A stretch of DNA of 59,957 nt from Lachnospiraceae bacterium (GTDB taxonomy: Bacteria > Bacillota > Clostridia > Lachnospirales > Lachnospiraceae). The notes under the pieces were generated by a model. The model was not told the DNA's origin. It searched no databases and saw nothing but the letters and a program-made list of their open reading frames with translations. The stretch is from contig CAJTBO010000029.1 of the NCBI GenBank assembly GCA_910573755.1, forward strand, positions 1-59,957, given 5' to 3'. Both the position numbers and the translations under genes were made by a program. The stretch's first letter is position 1. The number at the start of each line of letters is the position of its first letter. Shown in pieces: positions 34,431 to 42,646 of the stretch.

Positions 34431-34459
34431 TTGTTTTTCGGGGGGCAATGTTTTATAAT
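34431..34459 (+). promoter_or_regulatory. promoter of the metal-transport operon
   Basis: TTGTTT (34431-34436) and TATAAT (34454-34459) are 17 bases apart. Transcription should begin near 34466, three bases before the ATG at 34469. An inverted repeat TTAGGC-GCCG-GCCTAA lies upstream at 34366-34381 and could be a regulator site; no clear Zur box was seen. Confidence 0.6.
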
Positions 34460-34468
34460 ATATATCCT

Positions 34469-35482
34469 ATGAGAAATAAAAAAATATTACTGTTTACTAT
34501 TACTTTTATATGCTGTCTGATCCTTTTAACCGGCTGCAAACAGGCTTCCGATATGCCGTCAGTTTCAGATACCGACCAGAGGATCAGCATCGTATGCACG
34601 ACTTTTCCGCAGTATGACTGGATACGCAATATTTTAGGCGGGGAATCCGATGCCTTCCGCCTGACGCTGCTTCTTGACACAGGCGTCGACTCCCACAGCT
34701 ACCAGCCTTCCGCCAGAGACATCGCCCTGATCAGTTCCGCAGATATTTTCATCTACACCGGCGGCGAATCCGATCAGTGGGTGGAAGATATCCTAAAAGA
34801 ACCTTTTAATCCGGATATACAGGCTGTCAGCCTGCTTGCGGCACTGGGCGATGCCGCAAGGGAAGAGGAAATGATCGAGGGCATGCAGGAGAGATGGCAT
34901 TACGGTGAAGAAGAGGAAGAATATGACGAACACGTCTGGCTTTCTCTGAGAAATGCGGCTTTTTATGTCCGGTTCCTCTCCGGGATCATCAGCGGTCTCG
35001 ATGGGGCGCATGCCGCATTATATACCGAAAACGCAAATAACTATATCGCACTTTTAAATGACCTGGATCTGCAGTACGAACAGGCGGTCTCCGCCGCGAA
35101 ATCCGATATCCTGCTTTTCGGCGACCGGTTTCCGTTCCGGTATCTGACAGAGGATTACGGCCTTCGGTACTATGCCGCCTTTCCGGGATGCAGTGCGGAA
35201 ACGGAAGCCGGTTTTGATACCGTCACATTCCTTTCCGGGAAACTGGATGAACTGCATCTTAAAACCATTCTGGTCATTGAGCATTCCGATACACGGATCG
35301 CGGAAACGATCCGGCAAAATACCGCTTCCCGGAACCAGAACATTCTCGAACTAAATTCCATTCAGTCCGTAACAAAAACAGATCTGGAAAGCGGCTTTAC
35401 CTATCTGGGCGCCATGCGGGATAATCTGGAAATATTAAAACAGGCGCTGGATCAGGAAGAGCAGGAAGCCTCCGCGCACTGA
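34469..35482 (+). CDS. zinc/manganese-type ABC transporter binding lipoprotein
   Basis: The 337-residue lipoprotein starts MRNKKILLFTITFICCLILL with lipobox LLTGC. The cluster A-I metal-binding fold is shown by CTTFPQYDWIRNILGG, DTGVDSHSYQPSARD (first metal ligand histidine), YDEHVWLSLRNA (second), a third region LLFGDRFPFRYLTEDYGL and EHSDTRIAETI. A Glu-rich loop (YGEEEEEYDEH) precedes the second ligand, like the acidic/His loops of ZnuA. It delivers Zn or Mn to the permease encoded downstream. A start at 34448 would add seven residues, but the promoter lies over it. Confidence 0.88.
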   Translation: MRNKKILLFTITFICCLILLTGCKQASDMPSVSDTDQRISIVCTTFPQYDWIRNILGGESDAFRLTLLLDTGVDSHSYQPSARDIALISSADIFIYTGGESDQWVEDILKEPFNPDIQAVSLLAALGDAAREEEMIEGMQERWHYGEEEEEYDEHVWLSLRNAAFYVRFLSGIISGLDGAHAALYTENANNYIALLNDLDLQYEQAVSAAKSDILLFGDRFPFRYLTEDYGLRYYAAFPGCSAETEAGFDTVTFLSGKLDELHLKTILVIEHSDTRIAETIRQNTASRNQNILELNSIQSVTKTDLESGFTYLGAMRDNLEILKQALDQEEQEASAH

Positions 35483-35565
35483 GCGCCGATCAAAAAACAG
35501 GACAAAAACAGAAGCAAAAAAATAACGGAACTGACAAAAACTCAGAAAGGCTGGATCTCACACTC

Positions 35566-36273
35566 ATGGCTTATATAACCTGCAGTCATCTAACGCTCGG
35601 ATACGACGGTAAAACCGTTGCCTCCGATCTGAATTTCAAAGTGGAACAGGGCGACTATCTCTGCATTGTAGGCGAGAACGGGACAGGCAAAAGCACCCTG
35701 ATCAAAACCCTCCTCGGCCTGCAGGAAAAGATCAGCGGCGAGATGCTTATGGGGGACGGGCTAAATCCTTATGAAATCGGTTATCTTCCGCAGCAGACCG
35801 CCGTCCAGAAGGATTTTCCCGCGACTGTATGGGAAATCGTTTTATCCGGCACCCTCTCCGGCTGCGGCAGAAAGCCTTTTTACGGCAAGGCAGAAAAAAA
35901 TCTCGCCGAAGAAACCATGAAAAAACTGGGCATTTGGGATCTTCGAAAAAAATGTTACCGCTATTTATCCGGCGGCCAGCAGCAAAGAGCCCTTCTCGCC
36001 AGAGCCCTGTGCGCCGCCCGCAGGGTGCTCCTTTTGGATGAACCGGTAGCCGGACTTGATCCCAAAGTAACAACGGAGTTTTATCAGATCACCAAAATGC
36101 TGCATACCGAAGGTATTGCTATTATCATGGTATCCCACGATGTGCAGGCGGTTAACTTTGCCGCACACATCCTGCATATCCAGCAGGAGAACAGTTTTTA
36201 CGGCACAAAGGAAGAGTATTTGGAGAGTGATTACCGGAAACTTTTTACAATGCAGAGAGGTATCGAATCATAA
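35566..36273 (+). CDS. metal ABC transporter ATPase (ZnuC type)
   Basis: The 235-residue ATPase has Walker A GENGTGKST, the signature LSGGQQQRALLARAL and Walker B VLLLDEPVAGLD, with the switch histidine in MVSHD. It energises the adjacent binding protein and permease. It follows the lipoprotein gene by 83 nt and overlaps the permease start (TAATG). Confidence 0.95.
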   Translation: MAYITCSHLTLGYDGKTVASDLNFKVEQGDYLCIVGENGTGKSTLIKTLLGLQEKISGEMLMGDGLNPYEIGYLPQQTAVQKDFPATVWEIVLSGTLSGCGRKPFYGKAEKNLAEETMKKLGIWDLRKKCYRYLSGGQQQRALLARALCAARRVLLLDEPVAGLDPKVTTEFYQITKMLHTEGIAIIMVSHDVQAVNFAAHILHIQQENSFYGTKEEYLESDYRKLFTMQRGIES

Positions 36274-37112
36274 TGGATAGATTATTTCATGAATTCTTAT
36301 TTTATATGCAGTATCCCTTTGTCAGATATGCGCTGATCGTCGGGGTTTTAACAGCCCTCTGTTCTTCTCTTCTGGGAGTGACCCTCGTGCTGAAACGCTT
36401 TTCTTTCATCGGGGACGGGCTATCCCATGTCGCCTTCGGCGCTCTGGCGATCTCCACGATATTCAAGCTTGCCAACAGTACGCTGCTGATTATGCCCGTC
36501 ACCGTAATCGCGGCGATCTTCCTTCTGCGCACCGGGCAGCATACCCGGATCAAGGGAGACGCCGCCATCGCCATGCTTTCCGTGGGAGCCCTCGCCGTCG
36601 GTTACCTTGTACTGCATCTGTTTTCCACCTCGGCGAATATCTCCGGCGACGTCTGCTCCACCCTGTTCGGCTCAACCTCCATTCTGACGCTGACCAAAAA
36701 TGAAGTTGCCCTTTGTATTGTGATGTCGGTCTGCGTGATCCTGTTTTATATCCTGTTTTATAACAGGATCTTTGCTGTGACCTTCGATGAGGATTTTACA
36801 AAGGCAACCGGTAAAAACGCGGAACTGTACAATCTGCTGATCGCCGTGGTCACAGCGGTGATCATTGTGCTTTCCATGAATCTGGTCGGCTCCCTGCTGA
36901 TCTCAGCTCTGATCATTTTTCCCGCCTTATCCGCCATGCGTGTCGTGATCAGCTTTAAAGGCGTTGTGATCTGTTCCGCCATCCTTTCCGTAGCAGGCGC
37001 CCTGACAGGCATACTGCTATCCATTCTGTTTTCGACACCCACCGGCGCCACCATCGTTGCCACCGATATCCTCCTGTTTTTTCTAAGCTGTCTGATCGGA
37101 AAAATAACGTAA
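36273..37112 (+). CDS. metal ABC transporter permease (ZnuB type)
   Basis: The 279-residue protein has eight or nine hydrophobic segments and family motifs SLLGVTLVLKRFSFIGDGLS, HVAFGALAI and MNLVGSLLISALIIFPALSA. It is the membrane channel of the metal importer and the last gene of this plus-strand operon; no T-run terminator follows, only a palindromic repeat. Confidence 0.95.
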   Translation: MDRLFHEFLFYMQYPFVRYALIVGVLTALCSSLLGVTLVLKRFSFIGDGLSHVAFGALAISTIFKLANSTLLIMPVTVIAAIFLLRTGQHTRIKGDAAIAMLSVGALAVGYLVLHLFSTSANISGDVCSTLFGSTSILTLTKNEVALCIVMSVCVILFYILFYNRIFAVTFDEDFTKATGKNAELYNLLIAVVTAVIIVLSMNLVGSLLISALIIFPALSAMRVVISFKGVVICSAILSVAGALTGILLSILFSTPTGATIVATDILLFFLSCLIGKIT

Positions 37113-37140
37113 CAGTTCAGCCAAACGCTGAACTGTCACA
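37109..37140. repeat. REP-like palindromic repeat, copy 2
   Basis: GTAACAGTTCAGC-CAAAC-GCTGAACTGT is a near-perfect 11-bp hairpin that overlaps the stop codon of the permease gene. No T-run follows, so it is not a standard terminator. The copies at 42595-42626 and 33866-33897 are similar. Confidence 0.75.
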
Positions 37141-37223
37141 AAACAATGAGAAAACAAAGGGGGTTCTACGTCTGCAGTATTTAATTTACGGGAACCGTGA
37201 CATCCTCCTCTTCTTCATCCCCG

Positions 37224-39656
37224 TTATATATCGCCAAACAATTCTTTCACTTCCGCATCCGTCATATACGCCGCTCCCTGTATTTTTCCGTTTTCATCGC
37301 GGATGATCTTCACGTTCACAACGCCGTCCGGATTCATATCCAATGTATAAAAAGATTTACCCGGCTGCGACATATCAAGGAAAATGTTCACAAGCTGTCC
37401 CTGATAATACCGCAGCTTGCCGTTCATTGTGATGCCGACGTTCCGGTACTCTTCCTCTCGCTGTCTGTTCTTTTCCTCCTGCCGCGCTTCCAGTTCCCAG
37501 TCCCGCCCCAGTGCGGTAAGCAGCACCGACTCGAAGTTGAATTTCCCTTCCTCAGCCGCCTGATCCTGCCAGCTTTCCAGCATATCTTTGCTCATATAAT
37601 CTGTCAGAACAGAGAAAAAAGCAATCCTGCCGTCCTCATACGCCTTCTGCGCATAATAGCCGATCAGAGGGCTTCCCGTCTCTATCTGCTGCAGGGAAAC
37701 CGAGAAAAACGCAATTTTTTCGTCAGCATATATTGTCTCAAGCCAGAATTTCTGAGAGGACTCATCCAGTACGGAAAAGGCTCTTCCGAACTCTGGAAGG
37801 TTTCCGTTTTCATAGTATTCTCCGGCCCGTGATGCAATCTCCTGAGCGGCTGGTCCCGCCGCTGCCGTTTGAGTGCTGTCCGTACCCTGTACACCGGTTA
37901 TGATCTCGTCTGCCGTCCGGGCTCTGTCCGTACCCTGTACACCGGTTATGATCTCGTCCGGGAGATATACCGTATTGTCATAAACGCGGCTGCCTCCCAG
38001 ATCACAGGCAAGGATCGGAAAATCCGGCTGCTCTGCACTGTTTTTGTTTCTTTCTATATTATAATCCCGCAGGGTAATATTATAAATATGTGCATCCCGG
38101 GCAGCCCCGAACATTCCTGCCGGTTCCGCATCAGTCAGTCCGATGATCTCATACCCGTTTCCGTTATAACTGCCTGTAAAGGGCTCCTCCATCGTTCCTA
38201 TCGGTTCCCACTCATCTGCGCTCATCTGAATATCCGCCTGCTGCATATAATCTTTATCCAGCCCGTACTTTCCTGTACCGATCGCCCGAAGCTGGCTTTC
38301 ATTAAAAACAAGATAATAAGTTGTGCCTTTTAACTCCAGTGTCTCCATAGAGGCGTCTTCTATGATGTCTTTTCCCGACATCGCATCTCCGACATCTTTT
38401 CCCGGCACACCTTCCGGCATCGCATTTCCGCCGCCTTTTTTCGACAGATTTTCAGACACCGGTGCCGCCGCCCCCGTCATAACGCCTCCCAGAAGCAGTA
38501 CTGCCGCCATCACAAAGGACAGTGCCCTGACCGGTTTCGACACCTTTCTGAAATCCGCAATGGCGCCCAATCTCTCTTTCAGGAGTTCTCCGCTCTCACT
38601 GAGCGTTACCGATACAACAGGTTCTCTGAAACAATCCATGCCGCCGTTTTTGATCGCGCGCAGCAACGTATCTCCATAGGCTCTGCGTCCCTCCTCATCC
38701 AGTTCCTGCGCAACCGTCTCGTCACAGGCAAGTTCACAGGCGCGCCCCGTTTCTTTTCCCATCAACCACACAAACGGATTAAACCAGTGCAGACAGACCG
38801 TGATCTGTACCAGCCACTTATACAGCAGATCGAAATGCCTGTAGTGGATCAGTTCATGGCGTATCGTATACCGCAGATCCTCTTCGGGCAGATCTGTTCC
38901 GGGCAGGATAATACAGGGTCGGAAAAGCCCGATCAGCAGCGGAGAAGATACCAGCTTATTCGTATAGAGTTCCAGAGGGCGCTTTATCTCCATCTGCCCT
39001 TCTGTCTCTGCCAGCAGATCCAGAAGTTTTATATCGGAAACCTCTTCCCTGCCGGCTCTGATATATTTCACGAAACTCTGATACATTGTCACCTTCCGGA
39101 TCAGAAGAAGCGCCGCTCCGCCCAGCCATATAAGCCAGAGATATTGCAGGATTTTTTCAGTGAATCCGGATGTGGCGCCATCTGCCCCGGAATCTACTCC
39201 TGAATCTGTCCCGGATATGGCATGCCCTGTATTTAAGTCATTTGCATCGCCGCCTGCCGCATAAAAATCTGCAGGGCCGTCTTCCTTTTCTCCCTGTCCT
39301 GCGGACCGGCCTGTCTGCTCTGTCAAAGCCGCTTCAGAGCCTTCCGAAGCCATCCCGATCTCCGAAGTCTGCCCTGAATTTGCATCAATGTTTTCCCCTT
39401 CCGCCTGATCTGTTGATCGGCTTAGTTGCTCTATGGTATTTCCTGCCGACTGCCCTGCCCTGTCAAACAGCGCTTCCATAAGATTCTCTCTGGGTGCAAA
39501 AGGCAGAAGCAGCCGGGCAACGACCACGAGCCAGATATAATACTGCCACCTTTTACTGATCCTGTTTTTGTAAACGGGTTTACAGAGAAATAAAACAAGG
39601 ATCAGCAAAGTTCCTGACAACGACAATGAAAAAACAATTCTCAGCACGTCACTCAT
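37224..39656 (-). CDS. M56 BlaR1-like membrane peptidase (pair 2), long form
   Basis: The 810-residue protein has N-terminal membrane helices, a low-complexity Ser/Gly/Asp/Glu extracytoplasmic loop (residues about 65-165) and the M56 motif His267-Glu268-xx-His271 (IRHELIH). After a final helix near 375-392 comes a large extracellular part of about 410 residues. That part includes a right-handed-helix-like segment (YNGNGYEIIGLTDAEPAGMF, IYNITLRDYNIER), an internal 16-residue duplication (EIITGVQGTD twice) and a C-terminal domain. No penicillin-binding SxxK domain is visible. The start overlaps the upstream repressor stop (ATGA). Confidence 0.88.
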   Translation of the reverse strand: MSDVLRIVFSLSLSGTLLILVLFLCKPVYKNRISKRWQYYIWLVVVARLLLPFAPRENLMEALFDRAGQSAGNTIEQLSRSTDQAEGENIDANSGQTSEIGMASEGSEAALTEQTGRSAGQGEKEDGPADFYAAGGDANDLNTGHAISGTDSGVDSGADGATSGFTEKILQYLWLIWLGGAALLLIRKVTMYQSFVKYIRAGREEVSDIKLLDLLAETEGQMEIKRPLELYTNKLVSSPLLIGLFRPCIILPGTDLPEEDLRYTIRHELIHYRHFDLLYKWLVQITVCLHWFNPFVWLMGKETGRACELACDETVAQELDEEGRRAYGDTLLRAIKNGGMDCFREPVVSVTLSESGELLKERLGAIADFRKVSKPVRALSFVMAAVLLLGGVMTGAAAPVSENLSKKGGGNAMPEGVPGKDVGDAMSGKDIIEDASMETLELKGTTYYLVFNESQLRAIGTGKYGLDKDYMQQADIQMSADEWEPIGTMEEPFTGSYNGNGYEIIGLTDAEPAGMFGAARDAHIYNITLRDYNIERNKNSAEQPDFPILACDLGGSRVYDNTVYLPDEIITGVQGTDRARTADEIITGVQGTDSTQTAAAGPAAQEIASRAGEYYENGNLPEFGRAFSVLDESSQKFWLETIYADEKIAFFSVSLQQIETGSPLIGYYAQKAYEDGRIAFFSVLTDYMSKDMLESWQDQAAEEGKFNFESVLLTALGRDWELEARQEEKNRQREEEYRNVGITMNGKLRYYQGQLVNIFLDMSQPGKSFYTLDMNPDGVVNVKIIRDENGKIQGAAYMTDAEVKELFGDI
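37876..37958. repeat. 48-bp-period direct repeat inside the pair-2 peptidase gene
   Basis: A 35-nt identical stretch begins at 37876 and again at 37924. In the protein it duplicates EIITGVQGTD plus linker residues within the extracellular part. Confidence 0.85.
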
Positions 39657-40033
39657 TTCCTTTCTCCCTTCCTTTCCCAAAACTGTTTCAATTCCTCATA
39701 ATCCTCGGCAGTGAGCATTTCCCTCTGGATCAGTGTTGATACAAGTCCTTTCGCACTTCCTTCATATAGTTTGTTTAAAAGCACCTGCGTCTGCTCCGCC
39801 TGATAATCCTCCTCGGATACCACCGCAGTATATTCATTGCGCCTGCCGATCTTATTTGTTTTCAAAAGCCCCTTCTCCACCAGCCTTGACAGCAGCGTGA
39901 TTATCGTATTTTTCTGCCAGGTAAAACCGGCTTTTGATAATTCTTCCATAATATGCGCATATAACGCCGTTCCGCCGCTTGCCCACACAATCTTCATTAA
40001 TTCCAGTTCGGAATTGGAAACCTGCTGAATCAT
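39653..40033 (-). CDS. BlaI/MecI-type repressor (pair 2)
   Basis: The 126-residue protein has VSNSELELMKIVWASGGTAL, the recognition region TWQKNTIITLLSRLVEKGLL and a C-terminal dimerisation part (LLNKLYEGSAKGLVSTLIQR). It should bind the twin sites at 40106-40147 and repress its own operon. The peptidase gene follows with a 4-nt overlap. Confidence 0.93.
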   Translation of the reverse strand: MIQQVSNSELELMKIVWASGGTALYAHIMEELSKAGFTWQKNTIITLLSRLVEKGLLKTNKIGRRNEYTAVVSEEDYQAEQTQVLLNKLYEGSAKGLVSTLIQREMLTAEDYEELKQFWERKGERK

Positions 40034-40105
40034 GTTATTATCCTCCTGTTATCACTTATTTGTCATCGTTTATCTGCTATCCCTTATTACTCCTGTTTAT
40101 TTAAG

Positions 40106-40157
40106 ATGACATTTTGTAGTCTTGATTTATGATAACACTTTGTAGTCTATCTGTCAA
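40106..40157 (-). promoter_or_regulatory. promoter and twin operators of BlaI pair 2
   Basis: On the minus strand perfect TTGACA (40152-40157) and TATCAT (40129-40134) are 17 bases apart. GACTACAAARTGTYAT occurs twice in the same orientation, at 40132-40147 (inside the spacer) and 40106-40121 (start region), 26 bp apart. Each copy is an imperfect ACA-N3-TGT dyad. The sites differ from those of pairs 1 and 3. Confidence 0.8.
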
Positions 40158-40164
40158 CAAGAAA

Positions 40165-40362
40165 CTAAATTCTTTTGGCAATCACCACAAACCGCCCATC
40201 CTCCGCATGATGCGCACAGGTTGACAATGTCAGAAACATACCTCCGTATTCTGCCCCCACACCGGTATCATACGGAGAAAGATCCTTGATATTCCATGAA
40301 AACTCCTCAAAACTTCTCCTGTCCTGTGTTTCCCTGATATAAAAATACCGGACTTCCCAGTT
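40165..40362 (-). pseudogene. 3' fragment of a class B sortase gene
   Basis: An open frame without a start codon ends at 40165-40167 and reads WEVRYFYIRETQDRRSFEEF, GGMFLTLSTCAHHAEDGRF and VVIAKRI. The catalytic TLSTC cysteine and the following GRFVVIAKR arginine strand are typical of class B sortases. About two thirds of the gene, including the catalytic histidine, is missing. An inverted repeat (AAATACCGG... with ...CCGGTATTT, about 40343-40384) sits at the break. Confidence 0.65.
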
Positions 40363-40519
40363 CTACAGGAAATTCCGGTATTTATCTATTCTCCCTAAAA
40401 TAAATAATGCTCTGCTCCTACAGTTTTTTCTTTCTGTCCTCAGGCTCTCAAAATCATATATAACCCCTTAAATAAGACTCTTAATAGTCTTATTTCTTTC
40501 TTCCGACCTTTGCAGATAA

Positions 40520-41470
40520 TTACACAGTCTCCATCAGATACCGCACCGCCGCTCCGATATCCGCCACATGCTCCGCCTTTTCTCCCGCATATTCCGCAGG
40601 ATGGCTTGTGGCTGTCAATATTTCTTTATATTCCGCAGGCGCCAGCGTATCATCCACTTCTTTCAGCATCGCCACAAAACCCGCCGTCACAACTGACATC
40701 GATGAAACAGATGTATAAAGCTGATCTCTGTACCCCTTCTCAAAGCCCGGATCTTCCAAAGCCTCCTTATAGTTATCAAGAAACAGCGTATTGTAATCAT
40801 ACTGGAAAATATTGATATCCTCCGCCCTGTCATAATACTCCTCTCCGCCGTCGTTCCAGATTCCCCACGGGAGAATATTATTCGGATTGTCATAATGGAT
40901 AAAAGTCGTCACGATCCCCTGTTCCACCGCCTTATTCACCTCCGCATCAAAACGCTCCCGATTTTCTTCGGAAATTTCCTGATGGGACAAGGTCAGTATA
41001 TCAATGCCCTCTTCCATCGACCAGTGAACCGCCTCGATCATCGCATCCACCCACTCTTCTTCACTGTCCGGCACATAAGTCCCCAACGCATAAACCTCCA
41101 CATCCGGCGCAATCTCCTTCAACGTCTGCGCCATCCAGAAACCATGCTCTCTGGTATGCTTAAAATTATCTTCATGATAGCTGTAAGATGTAAAATCCTT
41201 TCCACCCGCATAAAGTTCCCCGTTATCCTCAAAGGCAAATCCCCAGTCCAGGATCCCTACCTTTACGCCCGCCCCCGTACTGTACCGGTGCGCCTCTTCT
41301 ATATTATGTATGGAATAATAGGTTTCTCTGGAATTGGCATCCGGAAAATGAATATTCCAGATTCGACCGGACCGTCCAATATTCAGGAACAGATAAATGT
41401 TACATGCAACAGAACAAAACAACAGCAACACCAGAATGATAATACCGATTCTTTTCATCTTTTTTTTCAT
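40520..41470 (-). CDS. membrane-anchored S8 (subtilisin-like) serine peptidase
   Basis: The 316-residue protein has an N-terminal membrane helix (residues 8-30) without an obvious signal-peptidase site. Triad candidates are Asp75 (VGILDWGF), His109 (TREHGFWMA) and Ser257 (SVSSMSVVTAGFVAM). The serine block departs from the standard GTSMATPHVAG, lacking the Gly and Pro, so activity may be specialised or weak. It likely faces outside the membrane. Neighbours give no clear substrate; the sortase remnant and BlaR1-like pair nearby suggest cell-envelope context. Confidence 0.8.
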   Translation of the reverse strand: MKKKMKRIGIIILVLLLFCSVACNIYLFLNIGRSGRIWNIHFPDANSRETYYSIHNIEEAHRYSTGAGVKVGILDWGFAFEDNGELYAGGKDFTSYSYHEDNFKHTREHGFWMAQTLKEIAPDVEVYALGTYVPDSEEEWVDAMIEAVHWSMEEGIDILTLSHQEISEENRERFDAEVNKAVEQGIVTTFIHYDNPNNILPWGIWNDGGEEYYDRAEDINIFQYDYNTLFLDNYKEALEDPGFEKGYRDQLYTSVSSMSVVTAGFVAMLKEVDDTLAPAEYKEILTATSHPAEYAGEKAEHVADIGAAVRYLMETV

Positions 41471-41510
41471 ATCCGCCTCTCCTTTATGCCCTACCGCCCT
41501 GTCAGTGAGA

Positions 41511-41593
41511 TATCTTATCCTCTATATTATAAGGTTCTTCTGCAGGACATCCTATCCTCTATAATATTATAATGCACTCCCGAGCGATTTCAA
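41511..41593 (-). promoter_or_regulatory. promoter of the S8 peptidase gene with a repeated element
   Basis: On the minus strand TTGAAA (41588-41593) and TATAAT (41566-41571) are 16 bases apart. The element TATCCTCTATA with flanking A/T occurs twice (41515-41525 and 41553-41563) in direct orientation, 38 bp apart, around the expected start. It could be a duplicated operator. The remaining gap to 41801 holds only the rpmF terminator. Confidence 0.45.
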
Positions 41594-41750
41594 TCAAGCA
41601 CAATATATCTTAAACACTTCTTCATGAAATATTAAGATAATACCTTCCGTACCTTTAAACTCTCCATCGTCTGGCGCAAACAGTCTTCCCCGAACGCAGA
41701 ATATGCCCCAAAAAGATGCTTTTTTTCTCAGAGCGCAATTTCCATGAAAT

Positions 41751-41781
41751 AAAAAAGAGCCTCCCGTTCACCGGAAAGCTC
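41751..41781 (-). terminator. terminator after rpmF
   Basis: Arms 41772-41781 and 41757-41766 form a 10-bp stem with two G-U pairs, followed on the minus strand by TTTTTTATTT. It ends the DUF177-rpmF transcript. Confidence 0.8.
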
Positions 41782-41801
41782 TTCCTTTACTTTACATCAT
41801 C

Positions 41802-41984
41802 TTACGCTTCAACGTTTACGATTTCCCGCTTATTGTAGGAACCGCAGCTTTTACATACTCTGTGGGGCACCATCAGCGCGCCGCATTTGCTGCATTTTAC
41901 CAGAGTCGGAGCAGACATTTTCCAGTTTGCTCTTCTCTTGTCTCTTCTCGAACGGGAAGATTTATTCTTGGGACAAATAGACAT
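41802..41984 (-). CDS. rpmF: 50S ribosomal protein L32
   Basis: The 60-residue protein has the basic N-terminus (PKNKSSRSRRDKRRANWKM) and a zinc-binding CSKCG...CKSCG ribbon, so this is the four-cysteine, zinc-containing form. It lies 4 nt after the DUF177 gene, a nearly universal pairing. Confidence 0.97.
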   Translation of the reverse strand: MSICPKNKSSRSRRDKRRANWKMSAPTLVKCSKCGALMVPHRVCKSCGSYNKREIVNVEA

Positions 41985-41987
41985 ACG

Positions 41988-42509
41988 TTACACCTCCTTA
42001 TTCGCGTTAAAGATATCCTTTATCGCCGCCATCCTGGGGTCCGGAACGAAGGTATCGCATCCACACTCTCCCAAGTTCAGATCCTTTCCGCATACCCTGC
42101 AAATTCCTTTGCAGTCCGGTCTGCATAAAACCTTAGTCGGCAGGCTCATTAATATTTCGTTGTTTAGCAGGCTTTCCACGTTCAGACTGTACCCTTCCAT
42201 AAAGGTCTGGTCATCTGCTTCTTCAAGCGGTATTTCCGGTGATACTACATCAAGCATAAAGGAAATCCTGATCTCCTGCTCCACATCCTTCAGGCACCTG
42301 CTGCACTGCATCTCCAGTACAACCTCCGCCTCCCCTTCCACACGCACCTTACCGGCCGCAAGGTTTGTAAACAAAAAGGTTACCGGCGTTTTCCGCAGTA
42401 TCTGATAAGTTTCCGCACCGTTGCTGAATACTTCCAGTTCCGACGAAATTTCCCGTTTTTCCTTTCGTCCCGCCTCCGAAGCAAACAGTTCCGTTAAATT
42501 CACCAACAT
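41988..42509 (-). CDS. DUF177 (YceD) family protein
   Basis: The 173-residue protein has the family core (AEVVLEMQCSRCLKDVEQEI) and the C-terminal metal-binding pattern CRPDCKGICRVCGKDLNLGECGC. YceD proteins are linked to 23S rRNA accumulation and ribosome assembly and are encoded before rpmF, as here. Confidence 0.93.
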   Translation of the reverse strand: MLVNLTELFASEAGRKEKREISSELEVFSNGAETYQILRKTPVTFLFTNLAAGKVRVEGEAEVVLEMQCSRCLKDVEQEIRISFMLDVVSPEIPLEEADDQTFMEGYSLNVESLLNNEILMSLPTKVLCRPDCKGICRVCGKDLNLGECGCDTFVPDPRMAAIKDIFNANKEV

Positions 42510-42594
42510 AGAAAACTCCTATTCACACACTCGACTATTATACCTGTTGTATCAAGGTTTGTCAACTGCTTTTTGACAAATAATGTAATAAACC

Positions 42595-42626
42595 GTAACA
42601 GTGAAGCCAAAAGCTGAACTGCTGCA
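42595..42626. repeat. REP-like palindromic repeat, copy 3
   Basis: GTAACAGTGAAGCCAAAAGC followed by TGAACTGCTGCA is closely related to the repeat at 37109-37140 and lies just downstream of ackA. Confidence 0.7.
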
Positions 42627-42646
42627 ATAAACTCAAATCATACTCT

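Noticed and set aside
37109-37140. Hairpin as intrinsic terminator of the metal-transport operon.
   Set aside because: No T-run follows on either strand, and similar elements occur elsewhere, so I list it as a REP-like repeat.
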